DNA of 64,000 nt from Scenedesmus sp. ARA3 (taxonomy: Eukaryota; Chlorophyta; Chlorophyceae; Sphaeropleales; Scenedesmaceae), in contig RWJK01001707.1 of NCBI GenBank assembly GCA_004335835.1, positions 1 to 64,000 of the forward strand, written 5' to 3'. How positions within the stretch are numbered: the first letter of the stretch is position 1; each line of letters opens with the position of its first letter. Made by a program: the position numbers and the translations under genes. The notes beneath the pieces are model-generated. The model was not told the origin of the DNA and searched no databases. It saw only the letters and a program-made list of their open reading frames with translations. Shown piece after piece: positions 1 to 11,416 of the stretch.

Positions 1-1
1 G

Positions 2-583
2 CAGCAGGGTGCAGCAGGCGGCAGCCTAGCCCGGGCCGGCAGCAACGCAGCAGCAGCGCTGCATCCGGCGCCGAGTGTTGAGATGATGGAGGGTCTCAGC
101 ATGGGCCTTGATACGCTGCCGAGTGGGTTCCTGCAGCTCGGCAACAGTGGCTTGCTGTTTGGCAGCGGCGGCGGGGAGCGCAGCAGCCTGCTGCCGCCGC
201 TACCGAGCGGCCTTTTTGGTGCTGCTGCCGCTAGGGGCATCAACCAGCAGGGCCTCGGCCAGTCAGGCGATGCAGCAGCAGCAGCAGCAGGGGGTGCTCT
301 GCAGATGCCGAAAGCGATGAGTTTGGAGTTGCTTCCGAGCAGCTTGCTGCAGTCTTACAGTGGCTTGCTGCAGGACCTAGGTATGGATGCAGCAGCGGAG
401 CGGGATAACATGCAGCGCGGCGGCGCCCCTGCTGCTGCTGCTGCTGCTGCTGCTAAGGGCGGGGCTGGAGGTTTAGCGGGTGGGGGTTCAGGTTCAGGGG
501 CTGCTGCTGGTGTTGATGTGAGCATGGATGTGGGGCCGTTTTTGGATGAGGTGGAGGCTGCTGATGAGCTGCGGCAAGCTTGA
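2..583 (+). CDS. 3' end of an Ala/Gly/Gln-rich protein of unknown function (5' partial)
   Basis: An open frame runs from the left edge to a TGA at 581-583, so only the C-terminal part of the gene is present. The visible part is about 193 residues of low-complexity sequence: runs of Ala, Gly-Ser stretches and an acidic tail that includes DVGPFLDEVEAADEL. Two related segments, LPSGFLQLGNSGLL and LPSSLLQSYSGLL, suggest a short internal repeat of a Leu-Pro-Ser/Leu-Gln pattern. No catalytic motif or membrane segment is visible. The composition resembles disordered tails of algal transcriptional or RNA-binding regulators, but that is only a resemblance. The frame could be the last exon of a larger gene. 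An internal ATG at 83 could in principle start a shorter protein, but the open frame upstream makes this unlikely. The function is not recognised. Confidence 0.6.
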   Translation, partial: QQGAAGGSLARAGSNAAAALHPAPSVEMMEGLSMGLDTLPSGFLQLGNSGLLFGSGGGERSSLLPPLPSGLFGAAAARGINQQGLGQSGDAAAAAAGGALQMPKAMSLELLPSSLLQSYSGLLQDLGMDAAAERDNMQRGGAPAAAAAAAAKGGAGGLAGGGSGSGAAAGVDVSMDVGPFLDEVEAADELRQA

Positions 584-3500
584 AGTTACACATGCTACCT
601 CAGGTGTTGAAGGTCAGCGTTGTGGGACGTTTAGCCAGTTTTCCGCACGTTCACCGCAGGTCTGAGGGGCAAGCGACTTTGTGACGCCGTGGTGGCTTGT
701 TGCGGCTGGGTGCCGCTGGTTGCGCTGCTGTTGGTGTGCATTGTCATGGCTGCTGGTAGGCGCGCGCTGGTGCTGGTGCGCTGCTTTGCCTGTGAGTGGG
801 GTTCAAGGAAGGTGGTCCGTGGATTTAAGTGTGTTGTGACCTTCGCGTGCTGTTACGTGCATGTTCAAAGCGTCAGTCTTCCGTTTTGAACAAACCCAAG
901 CTCTGTTCAGGTGTTTTGTCCCCTGTGCATCAGATGGAGCTCAAGCAGGTATGGTGGTGTGGTGCTTTGAGAAAGGATAGTCACATGAATGTCCTGGCAC
1001 CATCAGGCACCATCCTTTGGCGATGTGGCGATGTGGCGATTTGGGCGGTGTTGTGTATGCACTCTTTCTGTGACAGCAGAGTGTGTGTATGCTGTGAGGT
1101 TTGTTTTGAGGGGGGTTGCAGAGCAGCAAGGTAGCCACAGACCATGTCAGCTGCAGGGTGTCGAGTTGTCAGCAGTACCGTACTTCTTGTACTACCTATC
1201 TACTTGTTGTAAGGGAATGGACAATGCGACAGCTGGCAGCAGGGGTTTGCAGCCATGCGTCAAGCGCCTAGCTAGGTGATGCACCAGCACAGTGTCTGCT
1301 GGCTGGCCACAGAATTTTTGAGTCTTGCGAAACCTGGTGGCGGCGTTGGTGTTTGAAATCAGGTAGTAACTTGGGGCAGGCAGCTGTATGCAAGCCCCTG
1401 ACCCTGCACGTTGTCATCTGCCTTTGCTAGTGATAGCAGCAGCTTCTTTGAGGCATTGTGATGGTGTTTGTTTTCTGCACGGCATGTTGTGCCCGCAAGG
1501 GGCACCTGCTGTCAACGCACTGCACTGACTGTGCTTCAGCAGCAGCAGCAGGTGCATGTGGTCTAGCATGGCTTGCAAATGTGCAGGCCGCATACAGATA
1601 GTTGCATTTGGACGCTGTTCTTCATGCCGAAGGGCAGGGGTGGTCACTTGTCCACATGTTGCGCATGTGCATGCAGGCTAAGCGTTATTGCTGGGGCGTG
1701 TTTGCGTATGGGTGGTTCGCTTGCACAGACTGCTGCACATGTCTGCCATGTCAGCAGGCTAAAAACCTCGGTGCCTGGCAAGCCCAGAGTGTGCTGCCAT
1801 GCTTGCTGGGAGGTTGCGGCATTGCAAGCAGGGCCAGCTGCTCAGTTGACAGGCCTGTGAGGCGTGACCCCTGTGCATTCATTTGTACTGCAGATCAGTA
1901 TCTGCTGCAGCGGCTGTTGCGTGCGCCTGCCTGCTCAGCTGCATACGTTGCTAGCACTTGTGTTGCTGTTGTGGGGGTGGTTTTGGAAGAACTAATACCT
2001 TAGATGCCATGTGTCGCTGGTGTTTTGCTTGGTTGTTCTTGCTGTCATGCTGCGCTGCGCTGCACGACTGTCCTTCCCCAGGATGTTGTGCACTTTTGAA
2101 CACTTCAAAGCATCGAAAGCTGAGGCGTGCCAGCTGTAACGCTGGTGCACTTTGCAGCTGTTTGATGGTTGCAAAGGTGAAGGTTTGTTGCACTTGTTGA
2201 GGCTAGTTTGAGCTGTGCAAGAAAAAGGCAGCTTCGGTGGATGCAGCGCAACGCCTGTGATCAGTAGCTGGTGGCTGTGAATGACACACCACCTGGCCGT
2301 CTGGTGGAGTGGTCTTGTGCAATTCTACTCCGATGTAGAGGCCTCTGGCTGCCTGCATAGGCACCGGCAATGCCCATCTGTTGTCCTTGCCAATGCAAGT
2401 GGAGACTTGGTGATCATTAATAAAGAGGGGGTTGCTCAACCCAAGAACAGCGTGGTCACAGTGCTTGCTGTGAGAAACCAGCAGCACGAGTGCCGGAATC
2501 GGCCTTGCAGCAGGTGTGCTGCATGTGGCGGCTGGTCATGAATGCACCACTAAAGGTTTGAGAGAGGCCTATGTCGTGGATCTCTCTTTTGCCATCGCAA
2601 CGTAATATTGTGGTAACGTGCGGCACTGCTGCGCACTGCCGTGCAACGGGGGTTGTTGAGCATATGAGTTGTGGCATTTGAATGAAGTGCCTGCATCTTT
2701 GTCGCATCCAGTGTGGCGCACTTTGTGGCGCTTGTGCCTTGACTAACAGGCAGGGGCATACAATGGCAAAAGATGTATGCTTGCTCGCCGGCTGTGTTCA
2801 TGGTGAGTGGGCGCTGTGCAGTCACTGTAGAGCAGTCAGACGCAGCTGTTTTGTGGCCAGCCTGAACACCAATGACCCAGTCACAGCTGCAGAAGCACGT
2901 TGTGAAGAGATGTGCAGGGCGCCCTGTGGCTGTGTTCTGCCGCCTGCATTTGGCTTCCATGCTTGGTTTGATGGATGTGATGCGTAGCTGACCTCATCAT
3001 GCAGGGTTGGCGCTTCCGCAAGCGACAGCCTGCATGACCGCGAAGCATTGCATATGTGCCGGGAGTTGTTACAGCGCGCTGCAGTGCGGCTCATGTGGCC
3101 AGACCCTGGAGCAGCATAGTTGACTGCTTTCCATTTGCATCTGTTGTGGCATGTGAGTTGACATCTTGTCTAGTTGTCGGTGTTTGAAATTGCAATAAAG
3201 GCAAGAAGAAAGGTGGCTTGTGCTGAGGGCCTGGCCGCGCTGCAGCTGCCGCGCGCAAGTGCTTTCTGTGTTGTTGAGTTGTGCACAAATGTTATTGTTG
3301 AGCGGCATCTCATGTTGTGTTGCACAGCTGCAGTGCAACAGCCGTATTCAAATGCAAGTTGCAGTGTATCTGTATGGTGCTGCGCATGCCGGTGATGTGT
3401 ACGCTGTCGGCCCTGCTGCTCCTGCAGCCGCTTTTTATAGAACACAACGGTTCTGTGCTGTGCAAGCTGTCCAGCTGTTCAGCCGTTTGACTTGGTGACT

Positions 3501-5048
3501 GGGCAGTTAATGTGACAGCTAGATGGCTGGGCGCTGCTGCGCCAAGGCCGTTATCGAATGCTTGTCTTCAGTCATATGCGCAACTTCCCTCTTGTGTAAC
3601 TTGCACAGCCTAGCAGCCCCAAGGCGGTGTGCCGCACCTTGCACCATTTCTTTTTTTGTACCGGGACACGGAATCCTGCACCAGCTCTGCATCATACACC
3701 CGGCACAGAATGCTGCACCACCACTGCATCATGCACCCGCCTGCCATCCTGCATTCAGGAGCTTGTTGCGTTGGAAAGAAAGGAGTTTGTTGTGCACTCG
3801 CTTGCAATGGTGTTGCACTGCAGCCTGTCGGCGGAGCAGCCTTTTGATCATGCAGCCTGTTTGAAGCATATGGGTGTTGCAGTGCTGCCTGTTCAAACGC
3901 GCACCCCAAGACGCATGCGCTGCGTTGGCAATGTAGCGATTCACTTGGAGCACGCTGTTCTTTGGGTAGCTGTTCATCTGCCAGATGGGCGGCGCATGTA
4001 CAGTTTGCTTGAAACTGGCCCCCGTGTAACGCTGTCAAGGCGACCTCAAGTAGACACTTTCAACTTTCAACTTTCGACCTCCTGTCAGTTTGCGCCGGGT
4101 CGACTGCTAAGGATGACATTCCATGTTACTGCGGCTGTTGCAGATGATGCGCAATCATGCCATACTGGCTAGGCTAACAACCTTGGCAGCTGGACTGACT
4201 CAAAAGTCTAAAAGCAGTTTTCAGAAATGCGCTCGCTCTTGTCCCGACCACCCATGCGATTTGCTCAATTCTTGTTCGTCTCTGGGAGGCTATACCGTCG
4301 ATTGGCCCATTGCTTCAACAGCAGTTGTTCAGCCTGGAAGTGTGACATGTGCACACTGAAGCTCAGATCCTGAGAGCAGGTGTGATTAGGGTGGCAGCCT
4401 CAATCACGCAGCCCTGTATCTGCTCAGACGCAAGCTGACATCAACCAAAAATCGATTCAGGGAAAGCTATCTGGTACGATTTAGTCGCGCGGTGCGTGTA
4501 ACCTGGAGTTGATGCAGCGATGAAAACACGCTAGTGTTAATGGCCTAACAGGGCGCCCCCGGCTTAACTCTCCATCACTCATCGTCAAAGCGTGAACTAG
4601 GCAGCCATTTCTTCTTCGTGGTCGGCAATAGACACAGTATCACTAGTGCACCTCTCCAGTGTAATCGGCCGGGCGTTCGGATCTTGTCCTGCAGGTACGC
4701 AAACTTTTGACTTGGAATCATAACCTGCGTTGCACCAGCAGGTTGATGCTTGTCCGCTTGCGTGCTGCCTGGCTGGGAGCTGCTCATAGTCAGCAGCAAA
4801 ACGGCTGCCCAGCTCGCTGCCAGTTCACGCATCCGATCAAACCAACGCGGTATCTGTTTCCGCCTCCGTTGACGCAGGCGAAGATGTCGATCCCAGCCCC
4901 CAGTGCGCTGCCTGCGTTGTAGACGTCTCCAGCTGCTGTGCGCCAGGCGCTGCTATCCACCCTCAGTACACAGTTAGTGGTGTCTACGCGCTCCTTTTCA
5001 GACACTGTGCATAGGCTCGAGCTGCAGCCCACAAGGCAGGGCAGGCAG
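584..5048. other. Gap of about 4.5 kb without a supportable gene; G+T-rich on + to about 4100
   Basis: I see no coding exon here. From the stop at 583 to about 4100 the + strand is strongly enriched in G and T, as the transcribed strand is in the 3' UTRs of other genes in this window, so much of it may be a long 3' UTR of the upstream gene. A TGTAA candidate lies at 1208-1212, and further TGTAA words follow. From about 4130 the bias fades and the sequence probably holds the promoter and 5' UTR of the gene starting at 5049. Short open frames on both strands have no recognisable motif and follow the base bias. Confidence 0.5.
3649..3690 (+). repeat. Possible truncated copy of the dispersed repeat also at 10771 and 17754
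   Basis: A run of T followed by a CCGGGAC...GGAATCCT core resembles the left end of the element at 17754-17910. Only about 40 bp match, so this copy is weakly supported. Confidence 0.3.
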
Positions 5049-6316
5049 ATGAACTACTGCCCAGCAGGCCGGTACAGCCCTGCCTCTCCTGCAGGCCCCA
5101 GCAGTGCGCTGACCTCGCAGCTTTACGCTGGCGCCAACGCACAGCTTCATCTGCCCTCGATGATGCATCTGCAGCACCCCGACCAGCACCACCACCAACA
5201 GCAGCACCATGAGCAGCAGTGCCTTGCACAAGGAATCGATGCCAGCATAACATTCATCAATGGATTCCTTGGCACAGATTCAGCTGGCAGTGACATGCAC
5301 ACAGACAGCATGGTGCGTGAAGCAGCAGCAGCAGGCAACAGCAGCGGCGTTGACTTGATGCATGAGCTCATGCGGGTCATCAATGACGATGATCTGGCAG
5401 CAGCAGCAGTAGCAGCTACAGCACCAGGCATCCACCAGCAGCAACACCTCGTATGTCCAGCATCCGTAGATGCCGCGCTGTGCCATGGCCTGCCTCAGCA
5501 ACAGCAGCAGCAGCAGGGCTGCGGGACACTGCCTGATGCGTGTCTGGTTGCTGACACGCCAGCTGCCTGGGCAGCAGCAGCAGCAGCCCGTGATGCCAGC
5601 AAGACGCAGCACCACCACCACTATGACCACCACCACCAGCAGCAGGGGCAGCAGCTGGCCATGCAGCTGGGATCAACACCTGCAGCTTGCTTTGCAGGAG
5701 ACCCAGCAGGATCAGCTGCAGCTGCTGCTGCTGCTGCTGCTGCCAGCTGGCCTATCCCCGAGGTACCGGCAGTGCTGCACGCTGGTGCCACCGGCAGCAG
5801 CAGCACCAGCACGCCAGCGCTGCTGCCGGCGGCGTGGCCGTCCCCCTTCATGCAGTCTGCCAGCATCAGCAGTGGCGCAGCCAGCACACCGGTTATAGAC
5901 GAGGAAGCCAGCAGCAGCTGCCTCTCTACGACAGACATCATTGAAGCATTGAGGCGTGCAAGCGTAGAGCAGGCACGGCAGCAGCAGATCAGCACGCACG
6001 GACAGCAGCAGCAGCAGCTGCAGCACAGCTGGTCCGCGCCACACCTTGCTGCTGCTGCTGCTGTGGGACAGCCAGGCAGCAGCGCATGGTGCGGCTCAGC
6101 AGCTGCCAGCAATGCAGCCCACCTGGCGCTTGGCAACCGCAGCAGCTGTGATGCATTCGACCTCAGCAGGGCGGCCAGCACACCAGCCATGACCCTACAG
6201 CAGCAGCAGATACTTCAAGAGCTGCATCTGGCCCAGCAGCAGCTGGCGCAGCTCCGAGCAACCGAGATGCTGCTGCTACAGCAGCAGCAGCAGCAGCTCC
6301 GATCAGGCGAGATCCT

Positions 6317-6352
<36 letters not shown>

Positions 6353-6623
6353 CAGGTCCCTTGAGGCGCTGCACCGCTCCCCTGAGGCAGAGCTTCACCG
6401 GACTGCTGACCAGGGCAGCAGCGGCAGCAGGTGCGGCAAGGTGTTCAAGCCCCGCCGGCCGCAAGTTGCTGCTGCTGCCGCGCCGGACTTGATGATCAGC
6501 GACCGTGTGCGTGTGCGCATGCAGTGGCTGCACCAGATGCGGCACCAGCAGCAGCGGCAAGACCGCACCACGCGGCGGCAGCAGCAGCAGCAGCGTCCCA
6601 GGCAGGAGCCCGCTGAGGGCTGA
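5049..6623 (+). CDS. Intronless Gln/His/Ala-rich protein, 524 aa, unknown function
   Basis: A single long open frame starts at the first in-frame ATG (MNYCPAGRYSPASPAG) and ends with TGA at 6621-6623. The frame is open further upstream, but without an ATG. The protein is dominated by poly-Gln (up to about 12 in a row), poly-Ala and His-Gln clusters such as DQHHHQQQHHEQQ. Residues about 385-450 form a Leu/Gln-rich, probably coiled-coil segment (LQELHLAQQQLAQL). The C-terminal 75 residues are basic and less repetitive (CGKVFKPRRPQ, then DRVRVRMQWLHQMR), and this is the part most likely to be conserved. The composition fits a transcriptional co-regulator or RNA-binding scaffold, but no DNA-binding domain is recognised. 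Codons are mainly CAG and GCA, so part of the coding sequence is simply expanded CAG/GCA repeat. Confidence 0.7.
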
Positions 6624-7389
6624 TTGAAACTCAATGTGGCTGGAGCAGCATTGCATGGTGTTGCTGCAGGCTGCTTGGGAAATTATTATTACGCTGGGGA
6701 AATGCAGGTTGGCTGTGTAGCTGATTGTTAACACTGCTCAAATGGCAGGTTTGTAGGAGCCCTCTCTAATGCAGTCCATTGCTTGTGGGTGTGTACGTGT
6801 GTGGCTGCATGCGTGTCTGCAATTTGGGTGTTTGGTGTACCGGCAAGGTTTTGCCAACACTTGAAACTTTCTCTGGCAGCCTTCGTGGCACCTTGCGGGA
6901 CATACCGGCTCGACTGCATCAGCAAAGAGCGTGGTCTGCCTGTTTTGCCATGTAGGCGCCTTCAGTGTTGGTGAGCTGGCGAATGCGCATGGTTGGCTGG
7001 CCAACTAGCCGCAGCATGCATGCATATAGTAGCATATCTCTGGCCTTTCGCCATCTATCTACATTGATAAAGCGACACTAGGTTGGTGGGATGCCTGATG
7101 TGCTGATTTGCGGATTAGAATTGGTTGCTGCTACAGCAGGCTTAGCGTGCCGCTGCCGCCAAGGTCACACCGTGTGAGTGCCTGGTGCAGGCTGCCGATC
7201 ATTGGAGGTACACGGATCCTGCTGCTGCAGTCGATTGGATTGTTGCTTGTTGTCAGCAACTCTTCGGGCGTGTCTAGGTACAGACGGGCTTCCATCACTG
7301 GCAAAGGCAGCTGCTCAGCAGCAGTAATATGATGAATAGACTTGTGCCCTGCATGCGCTGCTCCTGCCTGCATTGTGGTGGCCGCATGG

Positions 7390-7620
7390 GGTGACTGCAA
7401 CGCGTTGCTTGCATCGCACTTGTTGCAATGCGTTGGTTGCAATGCGTTGGCAGCCCAATGCGTTTGTAGCCCAATGTATGTGTTGCTGGCGTGCTTTTGC
7501 AGTGCCGGGCGGCACTTGTTGAGCATGTGGTTGGCAGCCCAATGCGCTGGTTGTGTTGTGTTGGTTGCTGGCGTGCTTGTGCAGTGCAAGGCCGCGCTTG
7601 TTGAGCATGTGCGTGCAGCC
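7390..7620 (+). repeat. Short tandem duplication, about 81-bp unit
   Basis: Segments around 7482-7540 and 7563-7620 repeat a TTGCTGGCGTGCTT...CACTTGTTGAGCATGTG pattern. They are flanked by several copies of a CCCAATGCG-type word that also occurs at 7426-7470. The array is noncoding. Confidence 0.6.
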
Positions 7621-8178
7621 CCAGGGCTGCCGCTGCACTGATCCGAGCCGAGCCCAATGCAACACTGAAAAAGCGCAGCAGCCCCGCGAAGGGGTTCATG
7701 GTGGTTTAGGGTGGTTTAGGGTGGCTAGTGAACCTCAACAGCCCCGCCAAATGAGTTTGGCGGTGCTTTAGTCGACATCATTGCAGAAATCACGCATTCT
7801 TTTTTTTGTTATGGTAGCTGCATACATGCTAACGGCTATGAGGTGCGGCGAATGCCTTTGGCTGAGGCGACCGGCAGTGTCCGCAGCTAGCTTCTGGGTT
7901 GGCTTTCTTTCAGCTCGTTGCTTGAGGGCTGTAGAGGCAGTTAGATGCCTGGTTTGCCCAGCACAGCAATGCAGGTGGTCACCAATGCATATGAATATGC
8001 CAGTTGGTTGTTACAAAAGGAGGGAGCAGCACGGTAGGCAGACTGTGTGTGTTGCGGAGGTAGCAGGCGGTTTGTGAGGAAGCGGGGTTCAATTTCCGCT
8101 GCTGTCATGTGCTGGCTGGCAGTGCTTTTGAGATGGCAGCAGCAGCAGCACTGTCAGCAGGTTGTTGTTGGGCAGGTT

Positions 8179-8226
8179 CAGCATGTGCTTGCAGGTCACC
8201 AATGCATGTGCTTGCAGGTCACCAAT
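8179..8226 (+). repeat. Two-copy 24-bp tandem repeat
   Basis: A segment of the type GTGCTTGCAGGTCACCAATG occurs twice in direct succession. A related CAGGTGGTCACCAATG word lies at 7971. Confidence 0.6.
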
Positions 8227-9299
8227 GCATATCTTTGTTATAGTGGCGGTCTGGGTGCTCGTCTGCGCTTCTATGGTAGGCTTGCAGCAATGCCGTGTGT
8301 CCCCTGATCAATGGGACACGTGCTGCAGCAGTCACCTTAAGGGGACACTACATGGGTGCATCTCTTTGCAGATCATTTCTTGCTGATGTGGCTTGGATGT
8401 GGCTTCATTGTTTTAGTTGTTGTGGTGCACTGTGCTGGATTTGGCTGGTCATCTCTTTGCTCTCTTTTCTGTCGTGTGCACCCTTCCATGTTGGGTGGTC
8501 GGTCTGGCGTACAACATTTTTGCTGATTTGTGATGGTAGCCTTGCATCCGATTGGCTCTGGTCAGGTGGTCAGGGATCAGGCTGCAAGGTTTAGGAACCT
8601 TGGGAAAACCAATCCTAAGCGAAAACGTTAACGCTGCTGTGTGGTGGTAGCCGGTGCATGCACCAGTTACTACTGTACCCACATGTGCTATCAGCTGTTT
8701 CCGTGGGGTGGCTTCTCGGCTGCGGCGTTTGTGCGATGCACCTGATTTGCAGATGAGCAGCGCTGATGCCCAGCGCACCCGTGCTTCAGCATAGCAGTGT
8801 TGCTGTCAGCCATCTACTTAAAACACCATCAGCGCTGCTGTCAAAGCGCTTGTGCTGTTTGCTGTTGTGGTATGCCCTTACATTTGCTTGTGGAATGGCG
8901 TCTCATTATGCTGTGGTATGCTCTTACATGCACTTGTCCAGTGTTTGTTTTTAAATGGCCTTACATTCTGAGCTGCTGCACAGACTTGGCAGGCTCCATG
9001 CAGTTGTGTGGTCTTCGTGGCGTGTGGACTGTGAAGGTCTTCACAGGTCATACGCCAAGCCAGCAGGCCAACCGCACAGCATGGGTTTAGTACATTGATA
9101 CCAGACAGTTTTGCGGAAAGGTTGTCTCGTATCCACCGCTCTGGATTCGTAATGGTGTTGGTGTTGATGTATCTTTTCACGGGTGTTGACCACTGTGGGC
9201 CTGACACACACCAGATAGTTGTATCATGGCCAGGATCAGTGCAGGCTCGAGTTGAGGGTGGCACTGGATGCTGCGTTGTTCCGGCTACTGGCACGCGAA

Positions 9300-9505
9300 T
9301 GTGTGTTGCAGACAGTGTGCTGCGCATATGCTTGTTTGTTGCAGGCTGTGCGCTGCTGCGCATGTGCATGTGTGTTGCAGGCAGCGTGCTGCGTGCGCGC
9401 ATGTGTGTGGCAGACAGTATGCAGCTGTGTATGTGCATGTGTGTCGCAGACATCATGCTGCTGCGCATGTGCCTGTGTGTTGCAGACAGTGTGCTGCTGC
9501 GCACA
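9300..9505 (+). repeat. Minisatellite, about 36-bp unit, roughly five to six copies
   Basis: Degenerate units built on TGTGTGTTGCAGACAGTGTG followed by CTGCTGCGCATG repeat through this stretch. In one frame they read as Cys/Arg/Ala repeats, but unit lengths vary and other frames are open too, so this is a minisatellite and not a gene. Confidence 0.65.
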
Positions 9506-10770
9506 TGAGCAGGGCGCCTGCCCTGTGATCTGTGTTTGCTCTGTTGGTGTGGCATGGTGGTTGAGCAAGGGGTTGTTTTGCACAGGGTTTGCAGGGTTTT
9601 AGGCCAGAAGGGGTTTCAAGGGTTTTAGGCCAGCAGCAGAGCCCTGGGAGCTATGCCCTGCAAATGCAGGCAGGCACGCAACGTCATGATCCAGTTGCGT
9701 TGTGTTGGGGTCTCACGCATATCTGTATGTGGCATGCCAGCAACCCGCGTGCACTTCTCTGCAGAGCGGCTTGCAATTGTTTTACTCGGTGCTTTTACAC
9801 GGCTTCGCATGTCGTTTGGTGGGCCGGCTCATAAGCCTGATGCTGAGCAGCAGCAGCAGGCGGCGACACAGCCGTATACAGAGCATGAGATCTCTTTTGG
9901 GTGCAGCTGTGTGTTCTTGCGGGGGCTTAGAGGGCGTATGATGTCTTTTAAATGCAGCTGTGTGCTCTGTAAGGAGGCTTTAGGGTTGAAGGGTATAGGA
10001 AACCCTGTACCCCAAACCCTAGAGTAAGGCGGCTGAGGCTTAAGCATGCTTGCATGGCACTGGGTGCTTCTGCTTAGGAGCACACCTCTGCCGGCAGCAG
10101 ATGCAAAACAACACACATGCGTATTAAACACATGCAGATGTTGCAACAGGTGTGCATGATAGCAAATTGCGTCCCACCTGTCTGTTCCCGGGGTTGGCAG
10201 TGTCAGCTGGTGGTGCTGGCAGTTCTGTTGGTGCTGGTGCTGTTGCCATAAGGCCGCGTTGATGCATCTGCCTTTGCATGATGTACATAGCTGGTAAGCA
10301 GTATGTGCAGCAGTTGCATGTGCTTGCTTTTGTAAGCATGTGATTGGCCGCTTGCGACTGCTATGGGTTGTAGCACGGTTGGCTGCTGTGCTGGGCATAT
10401 GGTGATGCTTAAGGAGTGCTGCTTGATCAATACATGCTTACATAATACCATGCAGCACGTCATACAACACAAGCGCCGTATTGCAGCAAGCTTCCTGAAG
10501 GGAGGAGCTGGTGTGCATGCAGTGCAGCGGAGTTGTATTGCACTGCTAAGGGCGGCGCATTTCACTTAATCTGTCTTGACTAGTGTGGCCGCTTGTGTAG
10601 GTGGGCAGTATTCTTGCGTGGCTGCTGTTCAAGATCACACGTGCAGAGCCGCTGTCCTTGTGTCACAGCGTGTGTCCTGCATGCAGTGCTCGGCTAGTGG
10701 TTGCCAGAATGACGAGCAGAGGCCAAATGGATGAGTGCAGTGGTTGATGTCGATGTTCAAATAGCACTGC

Positions 10771-10927
10771 TTAATTTTTTGGTACGGGCGCGGGGCACCT
10801 CCTGTATAGGGGTGTTAGACGTTTCTTGCTGGTGGAGGCATTGCCTTTGTGTCCCCTGCAGTCAGGTTCGCCTGGCTGCTGCGTGTGACTAGCCAGTAGG
10901 ATTTCGTCCCCCCTGGTAAAAAAAGCA
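10771..10927 (-). mobile_element. Dispersed repeat of about 157 bp, inverted copy
   Basis: Read on the minus strand this begins with a T-run and a GGGGGGACGAAATCCTACTGG core. It continues through AGGCAATGCCTC...ACCAGCA and TACAGGAGGTGCCC, and ends in GTACCAAAAAATT. The same order of blocks occurs on the + strand at 17754-17910, inside an ORC4 intron. No terminal inverted repeats or target-site duplications are obvious. The A-rich end would fit a SINE-like or other short non-autonomous element, but the class is not determined. Confidence 0.55.
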
Positions 10928-11416
10928 CTGCAATGCTGCAGCCCGACAGGTCTGTGCTGTGTGCTGGCAGGGCTTGCTGTGAGCTGGTGGCTGCAGTGCA
11001 AAACCCTAGGGCCACCTGGCTGCACGTGAATTTAGTATGTTTGTTTGAGATGATGATGTGATTCAAGGACAGCATGCCACGTGTTGGATTGCAGCTGCTG
11101 GCTGAAGGTCCGAAAAGGAGCAACAGCTTGATCTGTTGGTGTCCATTTCAAATGTTCAATATCCTGGGTGATGGTTGTAACATGGCCATACTGTACAACA
11201 GATAACGGGTTCCTGCTGCTTTAGACCAAGTGCAGCGACATGCTGCGGTGGGCATTGAGGCAGCACTGCAACCGTTGCAAAACGTTCTGGTGCTGACTAA
11301 ACCTGCACCTCCATGACAAACCCTACCTTGGCGCGTATGCGGTGCTCGGTCAACCGAAGCAAGTAAGCCTTTCGAGTAGCAATTAAAATCGATTAAAGTC
11401 AGCTATTGAACATGCC

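Larger units (their letters stand above)
6624..11416. other. Gap of about 4.8 kb, G+T-rich, without a supportable gene
   Basis: No coding exon is recognised between the Gln-rich gene and METTL4. The + strand is G+T-rich to about 10700, consistent with a very long 3' UTR or with untranscribed sequence of the same bias. A TGTAA word lies at 9968-9972. It contains the minisatellites at 7390, 8179 and 9300 and an inverted copy of a dispersed repeat at 10771-10927. The last 400 bp before 11417 are less biased and should hold the METTL4 promoter. Confidence 0.5.

Noticed and set aside
4938..5048. Upstream extension of the Gln-rich protein to 4938
   Set aside because: That position is a GTG, not an ATG; nuclear algal genes start at ATG, so 5049 was chosen.
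5621..6190. Long antisense open frame (189 aa) across the Gln-rich gene
   Set aside because: CAG/CTG repeats keep several frames open on both strands; the antisense reading is poly-Cys/Ala/Leu with no motif.
7701..7725. Telomere-like TTTAGGG words (two copies)
   Set aside because: Only two copies of a GTGGTTTAGG decamer; too short for an interstitial telomere.
9219..9602. Cys-rich open frame of 127 aa
   Set aside because: It is a reading of the minisatellite at 9300-9505 and has no independent support.
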